Source of the DNA: Chrysochromulina tobinii
Lineage: Eukaryota; Haptophyta; Prymnesiales; Chrysochromulinaceae
NCBI GenBank assembly: GCA_001275005.1
Contig: JWZX01002572.1
Location: 1-40,994 of the forward strand
Length of the DNA stretch: 40,994 nucleotides
Reading direction: 5' to 3'
Positions 32,512 through 40,994 of the stretch are shown piece by piece (position 1 is the first letter of the stretch; each line of letters starts with the position of its first letter). The position numbers and the translations under genes were made by a program. The notes below the pieces were generated by a model. The model had not been told where the DNA came from, ran no database searches, and saw only the letters and a list, made by a program, of their open reading frames with translations.

Positions 32512-34584
32512 TCACCACCAAAGTGTTCCGAGAGGCTCTCGGGCAGATGCGCGCGCGCCCTCCGGTTGGCCTGGCCAGTCAGGCTCCTCTCCTCGTGAAG
32601 GGCGTCGGTAAGCTGGGCCACTCTCCCCGGGCATCCGTTGGCGAGGTACGGCGTCTGCAGCAGCCAGTGCTACCGCGGCCGCCAGCACAGGGGTTACTGT
32701 AGCGGCCCCTCGAGCGCGACTCGCCTTGCGCCTGTCCTCCTTCGCACGACGCCGGGCGTGCTTGGCCTCCTGGGCCTGAATGCGGTCCCTAGCGCTACCC
32801 GGGAGCCGTAGGAGCTGCCCAGTGCCGAGCTGGTGCGCCTTCTGAACTATCGCCTTTCGGCGCGCTTCCTCAGCAACGCGGGCGCGCTCGGCCTCAGCCA
32901 AGCGGCACTGGTGCTTGTGCTGGGCCTGGATGGAGGCGGCTTTACGCAAGGCCTCCTTGGCGTGCCTACGTGGTGTTCCCGGCTGGGCCTGTGTGGACGT
33001 TGGCCTGGCTGTTGCATGTTGCAGGGCAGTTGCCACCTCGAGTTGGAGATCCACCGAGGTGTCTGTGATCGATGGGGGCAGCAGTGGCGATGATGGCGTT
33101 GGTGACTGGGAAAAGAGCCTGCGTGAAACATCAGTCACATCTGCAAGCTGCGTGTGCCGGGGATGGACCACAGTACGCGGCGGAGTCGAGATTGGTCTTG
33201 CCGTCAAAGGCGATTTGGCTGGCAGCGTATCGGGTGCCTTGATCGAGCGCAACGGAGGAATGGCAATGAGCTGCTGCTCCTCTGGCTCTGCCGCCTCGGT
33301 CTGCAGATTTGATGCGGTATCCGCGGTCGAGGAGGTCGGCATCATGTGTGCTCTCCAGTCCCAGTGGCAGATGCACTCTGGGGTAACGCAGAAGCGCCAC
33401 GTCGTGCGCCCATCGGCTCCAAGCCACTTGCGGGGCAGCAGCCCCAGCAGGCTGGCCCTGCGAGTCATGTAGCGGGCATGAGTGGAGTCAATGCTGGGGT
33501 GAACAGCAGTGCTTGGTGCCGTGGCGGCGACCGGTGCTGGTGGTGGCTCGGGCGGCGGCTTCGGAGGAGTGGGATCAATCGCGTGCCTCGGCGATTTCGA
33601 CGGGTGGTCGTCGCCACTGTCGTCGGACTCGGAGTCCTCATCGTGGCTGTATGAGTAGTCGTCATCGTAGCCACCAACCATCGTCAGGTTGCAGGCACGC
33701 ACCAAGACGCTGCGGTCTTCGGGGTAAAGCTTCACAGGGTAGCGCCCGTCCGCTCTCTTGGCCCCCGTGATGATTCCGTACACGCCATTGAGCTCCGGTC
33801 GAGCGCAGAGACCATGCAGCCGGACAATCTCGACATCGGGTTCGGCGTCGAACGCCGAGGGCTCCTCCACCCAACCCTCTGACTCGGTCTCAGACTCGTG
33901 CGCAGACGCACCCCCGGCTCCGTCCACGGGCGTGCACGGGAGCGCTTTCTGGCGCGAGACCATGAAATGCGACAGCTCCTTCTCCTTGGCCCGCTCGGCG
34001 CGCTCGTGCTCGAGCTTAACGGTCCACTCGTCGATCGTCCGCTTGAGCAGCGCGGCGGCGGCCTCCCTCTCTTTGACCCGCTCGGTTTTCTCGTGCTTGA
34101 GCTCCTCCTTGGCGTGCAGCAGCTGGTCGTGCATCTTGAAGAGCTCGTCCTCAGCCTCCTGCGCGTGCGTCTTCTCTGCCTCTAGCTTCCTCTTCTCCTC
34201 GGCCAGCTGCGCGACCTTGAGATTGAGGTCCTCCTCAGGCTTCATCGCGCGCGCCTCGGACGCGCGTAGCGGGGCCTCGTCGACGTAGCCTACCTTCTTC
34301 TCGCGCACGAGCTGCTCCGCGTGCTCCTTGGCGCTGTCGAGCCATTCAGACATGCCGAGCTCGAAAGGCAGCAGATACGGTGTTGGTAGTAGCGGCCGAG
34401 CCGACAATGGAAGCGGGCCTGGTGGGCAACGGGCTGCTCCGTGGAACACGAACTGTGGAGGTGGCGCTGGCGGTCGTGGCGCTGGCGAAGGCTGTAGCAG
34501 CGGTGGCGTCGAAGACGGCTGGACCGGCAGTCGAGGTAAACCGAACGCGAACGGAGGTGTCGGTCGGGGTGGTGGTGACTCCAT
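32512..34584 (-). CDS. Coiled-coil protein with an NGxxG beta-barrel-like module, unknown
   Basis: 690 residues. A Pro-rich N-terminus (1-75) is followed by a charged coiled coil (about 95-215: KVAQLAEEKRKLEAEKTHAQ and similar heptads) and a module at about 250-300, IVRLHGLCARPELNGVYGII then GRYPVKL and VLVRACNL. The pattern LxGLxxRPxLNGxxGxV...GRxxVxL...xVxxxNL recurs in many algal proteins with MYND or ankyrin domains, and is probably a small SH3-like fold. Later there are an acidic Ser/Asp region, a CVTPECICHWDW segment, a Pro/Ser region and a second Arg/Ala/Lys helix (about 560-650). There is no signal peptide and no enzyme motif. It shares a divergent promoter with the armadillo-repeat gene. 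Confidence 0.65.
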   Translation of the reverse strand: MESPPPRPTPPFAFGLPRLPVQPSSTPPLLQPSPAPRPPAPPPQFVFHGAARCPPGPLPLSARPLLPTPYLLPFELGMSEWLDSAKEHAEQLVREKKVGYVDEAPLRASEARAMKPEEDLNLKVAQLAEEKRKLEAEKTHAQEAEDELFKMHDQLLHAKEELKHEKTERVKEREAAAALLKRTIDEWTVKLEHERAERAKEKELSHFMVSRQKALPCTPVDGAGGASAHESETESEGWVEEPSAFDAEPDVEIVRLHGLCARPELNGVYGIITGAKRADGRYPVKLYPEDRSVLVRACNLTMVGGYDDDYSYSHDEDSESDDSGDDHPSKSPRHAIDPTPPKPPPEPPPAPVAATAPSTAVHPSIDSTHARYMTRRASLLGLLPRKWLGADGRTTWRFCVTPECICHWDWRAHMMPTSSTADTASNLQTEAAEPEEQQLIAIPPLRSIKAPDTLPAKSPLTARPISTPPRTVVHPRHTQLADVTDVSRRLFSQSPTPSSPLLPPSITDTSVDLQLEVATALQHATARPTSTQAQPGTPRRHAKEALRKAASIQAQHKHQCRLAEAERARVAEEARRKAIVQKAHQLGTGQLLRLPGSARDRIQAQEAKHARRRAKEDRRKASRARGAATVTPVLAAAVALAAADAVPRQRMPGESGPAYRRPSRGEEPDWPGQPEGARASAREPLGTLWW

Positions 34585-34917
34585 CAGGAGCTCCTCTGTG
34601 TGCTCTTCTGGCCATTGGATGTTGTTAGCGTTGGGCGGTACGTGCTGCAGAAGGGGTTAAAAGACGCCCCGGTCGGGGCCAACACGAGGGACCGCGAATT
34701 TTGTGACGCTTAACATAACACCGCCGTGACCTTTATGAGCTTTGCGTCTTACATTGTATGATCGCGCGCCTTCGTGGTAACGGTCACAGTGCCAAAAACA
34801 GCCCGCCCTTCTGCGAGCCTCCGTCCAGAGCAGAGACGAGCGCACACCCGTGCGCTGTCCTCCCTGCGTACGTGCCACGTGAGTGGGTTGCAGCTCACGA
34901 AGCGCCGCAGCAGCAGC
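34585..34917. promoter_or_regulatory. Divergent promoter, coiled-coil gene / armadillo gene
   Basis: About 330 bp between divergent starts. A relatively AT-rich part (34690-34760) includes gcttaacataacac and a cattgtatgatcg stretch. Candidate core promoter; no defined box. Confidence 0.45.
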
Positions 34918-37284
34918 ATGTCACGAAAGCAAGATTCAAAGTACAACGCCGCGGAGGCCGCGATCGTGACCTTCGTTGAGGCGCTCGGCAAGCTCGCAGC
35001 GAACGCTGACATGCGCACGATGGTACGCGACGCGGGTGCGATCTCGCCGCTGGTTGCCCTGCTCGTTTCCGGCACGGGAAATGTGCCGGGTTTGGCGGCC
35101 TCGGTGCTTCGCGACCTCGCGTTGCACTCGGGCAATCGCACGGCCATCCTCGAGTCGGACGGTGTTGCACAGCTCGTGCGCATGCTCCACAACGAGTCGA
35201 AGGTGATCGCGAGTGAAGCGGCTGACGCGCTCCGCTCGCTCGCGGCCAACAATGGCGCCGTGTGCAAGGTGGTGCGTGACAACGGCGGCATCAAGATGCT
35301 CGTCAAGCTCGCGCAAGGGGGCAAGGCGGCCGAGGCGGCGACGGGCGCCATCTCCAACATCGCCGAGGCGGACCCGACGAGCCGGCAGGAGATTGGGGAT
35401 GAGGGCGGCGTCGCGGTGCTCGTGTCGCTGCTCGTCGACGGGCTCGACAATGTCGGCAAAGAGGGCGGGAGGGCGAGAGATACGGACTGGGCGTACTCAC
35501 ACGCGTCAGAGGAGACGTCAAAGGCGCTCGTCCAGCTCTCAGGCCACTCGAGCTGCGTCAAGCGTATGCTGGACGCAAGCATCGTGGGTCCGCTGGTGCG
35601 GCTGCTGCTGCGCGCGTACGGGCACTCGCAAACCGCGAGCAGCAACGCGGCGAGCCTGCTCGTGATGCTACTCACGCAGCATCCGAGCGAGGCGATGGTA
35701 CAGACCCTCGATGCGTTCACGCTGGCTCGTAAGGATGAGTCACTCGTCGTCGCAAGTCAGGGGTGGTCGCAGGCCTTCCCTGACCTCAAGACGCTGCTTC
35801 ACGCGGCGGTGGAGAAGAGGCTAGCCGCGGTCGAGGAGGGCAACTCCTCCGCAGCCATCCAGCAGGCGATCGAGATCGGGCGCGCCGTTGAGATTCCGGA
35901 TGAACGGCTCGAGGCGGCGAAGGCGACCTTCCAAGAGTTCCAGGACAAGCGCCGGCGAGAGAAGCTGGCGGCGGCGGCGGAGGAGCGGCGCTCGCGCAAA
36001 GAGGAGGAGCGCCAGCGCCAGCTCGAGCGCGAGGCGGCGGAGGCGCCCGCGGCTGAGGATGTGGGCAAGAGATCCACCCGAAAGGCGGCGCTCAATACAG
36101 GCGCGGTCAAGCCAGCCTCCCACACAGCAGCGCTGATAAAGAAGGCGGAGATACTGAGCGCACAGGCTGCACAGAGCGGCACGAGATCGTCAGAGGAGCA
36201 GAAGCTCGCCGCCGAGGCCGCCACGGTCACTGCCATGGAGGGCATGAATCCTCTGGTGCGTGAGCGCATGCTCAAAAAGATGGTGCGGGACGGCGTCCTG
36301 GTGCCGGGAGCGACTGGCATCCTCGCGGAGTATGCGACAGCCCTTGGGCTACTCCCGAGCGCGAGCCTCATCCCGGCGGAGGCGCAGAGCCTCACCCCGT
36401 CGGGACGGGGCGCGCTGCGTGGCCAGATGGAGTATGATGGCAACGGCGGCTACCGCCCGAAGGGTGACCTGACAGGGCTGATGGTGTCTGATGACGCCAA
36501 TGAGGTTCAGCGGCGTGCCGCGAATCGCGCGATGGAGAAGGCAAAGGCGCAAGCGGCGCGCAACGACCTAGCTTCCAAGGCGATGCAGCGGCGGCTCGCG
36601 ATGCTCGGTGGGCCGGGCAAGCAAGTGCCAGCCGAGGGCGACAACTACGACGAGGAAGACGACGATGACGATGACGCGTGGACCGATGGCTCTTCATATG
36701 ATGTAGATGAGGATGAGGATGAGGCTGCGGCCGCGCGCGCGGCCGCCCTCGTCGGTCTACCGTTGGGGAGCAATGGCGGCGCACAGCAGCAGCCCAAGAA
36801 GGGCTTCTTCGGGGGGTTCTTCGGAAAGAAGAGCGACCCGCCGCCGAATGAGGGCGACGCGGGCGCCGAGGGCACTCGTAAACGCCGCCGGCGCCGCCGC
36901 CGCCGTCGCCCCAAGGACGGCGAGACTTTAGGTCTCTCGGATGGTTTGCCCACCTCAGCAATCTCGAGCACAGCGGATGGCTTCAACTTGCCCTCGTACA
37001 TGATGCCCATGTTCAGCAAGATGCTCGTGCGCCCCGACGAGGGGCAGCAGCTATTCATGCTGGGGGGCAAGGATCCGATGAAGCTCGACGCGTGGCGGAA
37101 GCGGTGGGAGAATAAGTTCACCCACAACGACCGCCATATCTACGGAGCACCCACTGGGGGCACCACAACGGCGCTTGGCGATCGGGCGATGCTCGATCGA
37201 AACAAGCTGTCTGACTCGCAGTCCAATGCCGGCCTGACCGAGTCGCAATACGCCCAGCTCACTCGGGGCGCATACTCTGCATGA
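34918..37284 (+). CDS. Armadillo-repeat protein with basic/acidic C-terminal region
   Basis: About 788 residues from ATG 34918 (MSRKQDSK); an in-frame ATG at 34774 would add 48 residues of low interest. Armadillo repeats run through about residues 10-260: DAGAISPLVALLVSGTGNVP, SDGVAQLVRMLHNESKV, NGGIKMLVKLAQGGKAAEAA and IVGPLVRLLLRAYGH. A charged helix (about 340-380) follows, then an acidic run (EEDDDDDDAW), GFFGGFFGKK, a run of ten arginines that could be a nuclear signal or bind RNA, and a conserved-looking tail (LPSYMMPMFSKML, WENKFTHNDRHIYGAP). ARM repeats bind proteins; the partner is unknown. I recognise no orthologue. Confidence 0.8.
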   Translation: MSRKQDSKYNAAEAAIVTFVEALGKLAANADMRTMVRDAGAISPLVALLVSGTGNVPGLAASVLRDLALHSGNRTAILESDGVAQLVRMLHNESKVIASEAADALRSLAANNGAVCKVVRDNGGIKMLVKLAQGGKAAEAATGAISNIAEADPTSRQEIGDEGGVAVLVSLLVDGLDNVGKEGGRARDTDWAYSHASEETSKALVQLSGHSSCVKRMLDASIVGPLVRLLLRAYGHSQTASSNAASLLVMLLTQHPSEAMVQTLDAFTLARKDESLVVASQGWSQAFPDLKTLLHAAVEKRLAAVEEGNSSAAIQQAIEIGRAVEIPDERLEAAKATFQEFQDKRRREKLAAAAEERRSRKEEERQRQLEREAAEAPAAEDVGKRSTRKAALNTGAVKPASHTAALIKKAEILSAQAAQSGTRSSEEQKLAAEAATVTAMEGMNPLVRERMLKKMVRDGVLVPGATGILAEYATALGLLPSASLIPAEAQSLTPSGRGALRGQMEYDGNGGYRPKGDLTGLMVSDDANEVQRRAANRAMEKAKAQAARNDLASKAMQRRLAMLGGPGKQVPAEGDNYDEEDDDDDDAWTDGSSYDVDEDEDEAAAARAAALVGLPLGSNGGAQQQPKKGFFGGFFGKKSDPPPNEGDAGAEGTRKRRRRRRRRRPKDGETLGLSDGLPTSAISSTADGFNLPSYMMPMFSKMLVRPDEGQQLFMLGGKDPMKLDAWRKRWENKFTHNDRHIYGAPTGGTTTALGDRAMLDRNKLSDSQSNAGLTESQYAQLTRGAYSA

Positions 37285-37739
37285 CCTCTCAGTTGTGAGC
37301 TCAGACATTCAACTCAACCGAACTCGAGAAAGCCGAACTCCAGTCGTCGTGGACTAGTATAGCCTGAAGCCTCGGGAGTCGGGTGTGAGACAGCTGAGCT
37401 TTTAAGCTTGACGGCTATGGGCCTTCGCGCCGGCGCCTACGCGCGCTACGGCTCTATACCAGCGGTCCAGTTCGGTTACCACGGTTAAAACCACGTAGCC
37501 GACGTTCTCATCGTCCCCACGTCCGCGACCGTCTTAACTGTTGAACCGCGCCTATAACTAAAAACTAATCACAGGCCCGATAAGGTTGACTATACCAAGG
37601 GGGAACATACACGCGACCGCGACGGCACACCCCCGGGACCTGGGACAAAGGCAACCGCGCGCGGACAGGGACACGACACGACACCGCGACGTCGCGGGGT
37701 CCGTGCCCGCGACGACATCTCGTCTCGTAAGGTTGAGGA
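37285..37739. other. Convergent 3' intergenic region
   Basis: Lies between the armadillo gene (+) and the methyltransferase (-). Composition is more AT-rich near 37480-37600. No tRNA-like cloverleaf or conserved frame was found. Confidence 0.5.
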
Positions 37740-38909
37740 TCACCGGATGTAGCGCTCTGCGCGCCCCTCCGCCTTCGCCTCCCATGTCTTCAGATGCGAG
37801 TCTGCCTTGGCTGTCTCTGCGCGCCGATCGTCGATGGTCTCGGCCCGAGCGTCGACACCTCGATCAGGTCGGGTGGCGAGGAGGGCAAAGTGGCGGCCCG
37901 TCGCGGCTGCGAGTTTGATGGCGCCAAAACCGACCTCGCGAAGGTCGTGCGCCGGCCCTTGCTCGCTCGTCTGGTAATCGGCATAGACGTCAAGGTATGG
38001 CTCGGTCGACCTGATCAGGGAGAAGAGCACAGGGTTGGCTCGGAGCTTTGTGAATCCGTCGGTGGCAAAGTCCATCTCGGTGAGCCAGAGCTGGCCTGTG
38101 CCGGGGCGCAGGATGCGGAACGCCTCGGCCGCCACCTGCCGCGTCACCTCGGGCGGCAGCTCATGGATGACCAGCGAGAGGCACACCACATCTGCCTCGC
38201 CATCGGCCAAACACGTCCTCGCGGCATCCGCATGGCGCAGCTCGATGCGACGATCACGTCCGAGCGGCTGGACCCACGGTTGACCCACGGGCGCCACCAC
38301 GCCCTCGGCCTCCGGCGCCAGCTCGAGCAACCGGCGGCCCACGGCCAGGAAGTGTGGAGAGAGGTCAAGACCAAGGATCCGCGCCGCCTGCGGATGCGCC
38401 GCGGCCAGGCGGCGTGTGGAGATGCCAGAGCCGCAGCCGAGATCGACTATCGTCCCGCCGGGTGGGCACTTGGCACCGAGGGATGCCAGCGCCTCGTCAA
38501 AGGCCCCGCGGAAGGCGTCCTCGCCCTCGGCACCGTACTTGGGGTAATTTCGCGCACCGACGGCTCTGCTCGCAATCTCGCCCTCCCATGCCGATTCCCA
38601 GCACAAGTTGCCGTCTTCGTAGGCATGGAACGGCTGCCGATAGTAGTCAGGGATGATCTTCTCGTCGTGCTCGTCTAAGGTCCACGGCCCTTGTTCTTTA
38701 ATCCACGCCAGCTGTTCCCGCCAAGCCACGCCGTTGGACTCTGCCGTCTGCACCATCGTTGCTTTGGCCTGTGGCATGAGGACCGCCTTGTAAAGCGGCG
38801 AGCTTAGCGCGGCATCAAGCAGCCATCGACCGAGAGAAACAAACGGCGACGCGTGGACCGCGGCTAAGGAAATCAGGGCGAGGGTTCGCGAAAAGAGGGT
38901 TCGCGACAT
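37740..38909 (-). CDS. SAM-dependent methyltransferase, probably plastid-targeted
   Basis: 389 residues from ATG 38909; an upstream ATG at 38990 would add 27 hydrophobic residues. The leader MSRTLFSRTLALISLAAVHA is a signal peptide followed by SPF, compatible with the first part of a bipartite plastid signal. A class I methyltransferase fold follows: motif I GGTIVDLGCGSGISTRRLA, acidic motif II ILGLDLSPHFL, a VVCLSLVIHELP segment and ILRPGTGQLWLTEMD. The preceding YYRQPFHAYEDGNLCWESAW resembles plant chloroplast methyltransferases with an FHAYxxGNLCW motif. The substrate is unknown. It is divergent from the rhodanese gene, which also has a plastid-type leader. Confidence 0.85.
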   Translation of the reverse strand: MSRTLFSRTLALISLAAVHASPFVSLGRWLLDAALSSPLYKAVLMPQAKATMVQTAESNGVAWREQLAWIKEQGPWTLDEHDEKIIPDYYRQPFHAYEDGNLCWESAWEGEIASRAVGARNYPKYGAEGEDAFRGAFDEALASLGAKCPPGGTIVDLGCGSGISTRRLAAAHPQAARILGLDLSPHFLAVGRRLLELAPEAEGVVAPVGQPWVQPLGRDRRIELRHADAARTCLADGEADVVCLSLVIHELPPEVTRQVAAEAFRILRPGTGQLWLTEMDFATDGFTKLRANPVLFSLIRSTEPYLDVYADYQTSEQGPAHDLREVGFGAIKLAAATGRHFALLATRPDRGVDARAETIDDRRAETAKADSHLKTWEAKAEGRAERYIR

Positions 38910-39392
38910 TTTGTCTAGGACCCGGCTTGGCCTGATTGTCCACGCAATTAGAAGTAACCCCTGGAAGAAAAGTGCCCACTGAAGGCACACGTGCCTGTCT
39001 TAGCACTTCTGCTTTCGCGGGCTGTGGGAAGCGCGAGATGTTTGCTCGTCAGGGTCGCGCTGTACATTGTAACCCCACGCCTCGCGGCATTTCGTGTGTC
39101 ATCATCCCGCATTCAAGAATCAAGATTCATGGCTAGTGCTCGCGAGTGGGCGGCTTCCGAAGGTGCGAGCGCTTGACAGTCAGGAGTCAGGTGTTCCGTG
39201 TTATCACTTGTACATGTATCAGTGTCATGCTTTTATAACACTCGGCCCCACCCCTCCTGCTCTTAGGCGCCGCTTGACAACCCTCTCTCAACCCCACCCC
39301 GCTCACATACGCGCCCAAAAACAGTTCAAATTTTTGGTGCGCCCCCTCTCTTGTGATTTCTCAGCTGGCTCTGGGGACGTCGTTCGTCATCA
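38910..39392. promoter_or_regulatory. Divergent promoter, methyltransferase / rhodanese protein
   Basis: 483 bp between divergent starts, AT-richer than the flanking genes, with no conserved coding. It probably contains promoters for both plastid-protein genes. No light-responsive box can be named. Confidence 0.5.
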
Positions 39393-40994
39393 ATGCTCGA
39401 GACTGCGCGTGGCGCCCTATCACTGCTGCTGCTACTGCTGCTATGCGGGCGCGACGCGGGATTCGCCGCATTGCACGCGCGCGCCGCCTCGCCGCCCCGC
39501 CAGTTGGCGGCCGTCAGGGTGGTCGCGTGCGGCAGCGGCAGCGCCCGGCGACGCAGCGGCAGCGGCAGCAGCGGAAGCGCTGAGCGGACGGCTCTGTGTG
39601 GCCATCTACGGCGCGCGATCCCACGCGCGGGGCGAGGATGGCGCTCGCGCTCGCTGGTCGCATGCGACGGCGGCGACGTCGACCCCGACCTTGCGTCGGC
39701 GTGGCTCGACGAGGAGACGGCGTCTCCCCTCGCCGATGGTGGGCCCGAGGAGCTGTCGGTGGCCGAGGCGGCGGCGCTGCTGCGCGAGGGCGGCGCAACG
39801 CTCCTTGACCTGCGCACGCACGCGGAACACTGCGCGGCGCGGCCCGCGGGCGCCCTCTCGCATCCCGCGGGTGACCCCGGCACCCTCGGCCTGCTCTTTT
39901 GCTTCCGCGACAGCTTCGAGGAGGACGTGGTGGCGCGCTTTTCGCCGACGACGCCGCTCATCCTGCTTTGCGACGTGGGCGTCGTGTCGCGCATCGCCGC
40001 GATGCGGCTGCTCGAGCGCGCCTTCGCCTCAGTCCGCGTCGTCGCAGGCGGCTTCGAGTCGTGGAGCCTCGAGGCGGAGCGTCCCGGGGCCCATCTGCCC
40101 ATCGAGAGTGGACGCCCGGCTAACGCCGATTGGCCTAAGGAACAGGGCGTGGCGCCGACGCCGTCGTGGGAGGGCAGCTGGGACGAGGAGGACGAGTACG
40201 CTGCTGCCCGCCCGCGATGGCCCCTACCCCCCCGCGCTCACCCACCAGCCATTTCAAACCCCATCGGGCATGCGCCCTTGGGCGTGGCCTTGCTGCCATG
40301 GCCTTGGGCATGGCCGCTGAGAGCGCGTGATCGCGAGGGAGCGGATCGCGCCCTTTCTCCGCGCCCTTTCTCTCTTCCATCCTCCCACTCCCAGCCATCC
40401 TCACGCCGGCCCACTCATCCCCTACATCCATCCCCCTCTCCTCGCGCTCACGCAGGTATCTCGACATTGAGGCGCTCTATGCCGAGATGGACGGCGACGC
40501 GACATCCGCGTGGAGCAGCGTGCCCCTCGACGCCTCGTCGGCCCCAGTGCGACCTCGCCCGTATGGCGCGCTATACGACCCGGCGCACTCGGCGCGCGAT
40601 AGTCTCGAGGGCGAGCTGCGGAACATCGGCGAGCTAGGCGACGACGAGCTGGGCGGGGACGCGCTTGATATTGAGGAGCTCGAGGCCCTCTTGGCAGACA
40701 GCGGCGCCGAGGAGCCTCTCTACGCTGACGCAGCGGCGGAAGCGGCCGCGATGGCTGACGAGGCGTCGGCGACCTACGAGCCTGCCGCGAGAGGCGGCAA
40801 GGGCGCCGCCGTGGGCGCCGCCGAGGCGGCGGCAATGAAGACGATTCCGAACGCGCTCGCGGGTGACCAGGTCGATGACGATCTTGCCTCCCTCGTCGCT
40901 AAGCTCGATGCCCCGGCAGAGCTCGCGCCCTCTCGGAGTGCTGCCAAGCGCGTCGCTGCGGCGGCGGCCGCCGACGACGCCGCCGCGGCCAGCG
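39393..40994 (+). CDS. Plastid-type rhodanese-domain protein with acidic tail, 3' end outside window
   Basis: Exon 1 is 39393-40195 and exon 2 starts at 40456 and is open to the right edge. The leader MLETARGALSLLLLLLLCG, then RDAGFAAL, is a signal peptide followed by a basic region, as in bipartite plastid targeting. A rhodanese domain spans about residues 108-225 (LSVAEAAALLREG, ATLLDLRTHAEH, LILLCDVGVVSRIAAMRLLE, VRVVAGGFESW). Cys193 takes the catalytic position, but the loop reads CDVGVVS, so the usual Arg of CxxGxRS is missing. Joining exons across a 260-bp intron gives GSWDEEDEYLDIEALYAEM, a smooth acidic continuation. The tail is rich in Asp, Glu and Ala. It could carry persulfide or act as a docking protein. 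Confidence 0.85.
40196..40455 (+). other. Predicted 260-bp intron in rhodanese gene
   Basis: Donor GACGA|GTACGC, acceptor CTCACGCAG|GTATCT, splitting a Glu codon (GA/G). A pyrimidine-rich stretch fills about 40360-40440 before the acceptor. Without splicing, the frame leaves acidic sequence and becomes Pro/Arg-rich, then stops at 40637. Confidence 0.82.

Noticed and set aside
30683-32521. A single 612-codon ORC4 frame reading through the intron
   Set aside because: The frame becomes Pro/Ser/Leu low complexity exactly at the GTAGGC donor, while the conserved continuation LYSLFDL lies in another frame after the acceptor.
39094-40320. A 408-codon plus-strand frame overlapping the rhodanese gene
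   Set aside because: Wrong frame over the rhodanese domain; Arg/Ser-rich with no motifs.
1-40994. CRISPR array, bacterial operons or Shine-Dalgarno sites
   Set aside because: No regularly spaced direct repeats with unique spacers; introns, ORC4 and HIR3 show the window is eukaryotic nuclear DNA.

Overview
This is a nuclear genome window from a eukaryote. It is very GC-rich, has few and short GT-AG introns, and packs its genes tightly on both strands. The gene content suggests a flagellated alga with a complex (secondary) plastid, most likely a haptophyte. The evidence is: two proteins with signal-peptide-like leaders suited to bipartite plastid targeting (a methyltransferase and a rhodanese); a secreted protein with CDDGGPGSE-type Cys repeats of a kind I associate with algal and protist surface proteins; a protein with the KMRxxLxxLGY...RPxxGVPxxW motif that I associate with chromalveolate algae; and a centriolar coiled-coil protein. 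The lineage is an inference and no marker gene settles it.

Region 1-9150 holds only minus-strand genes: a secreted multidomain lectin running off the left edge (Cys repeats, ShK-like domain, C-type lectin, LamG-like domain); a doubtful two-exon helical gene; a DUF6492-type glycosyltransferase whose membrane anchor derives from a damaged syntaxin C-terminus; a SEC14/CRAL-TRIO protein; and an IPGYKGH-motif protein. A divergent promoter leads into 9340-20226 (+), an uninterrupted 10.9-kb reading frame for a HIR3/CABIN1-type histone-chaperone subunit that also carries GNAT-, SET-, MBD- and Tudor-like modules.

Region 20227-30270 holds a CEP135/TSGA10-like coiled-coil protein (-), a secreted protein of unknown function (-), mitochondrial uL6 (+), an ankyrin protein (+), a fused uridine phosphorylase/2-oxoglutarate oxygenase joined by an 82-bp intron (+), and a TLC-domain ER membrane protein (+). 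Region 30271-40994 holds ORC4 (-, one intron), a coiled-coil protein (-), an armadillo-repeat protein (+), a plastid-type methyltransferase (-) and a plastid-type rhodanese protein with an acidic tail (+, runs off the right edge).

The strongest candidates for undescribed biology are the multi-module chromatin protein, the phosphorylase-oxygenase fusion, and the glycosyltransferase anchored by a frameshifted SNARE. Non-coding structure includes a dispersed repeat found at 4209 and 32354, a 20-bp perfect hairpin at 26039, and a tandem duplication of the ORC4 3' end. No tRNA, rRNA or CRISPR was recognised. All splice sites were inferred by eye from frame, GT-AG borders and domain continuity.
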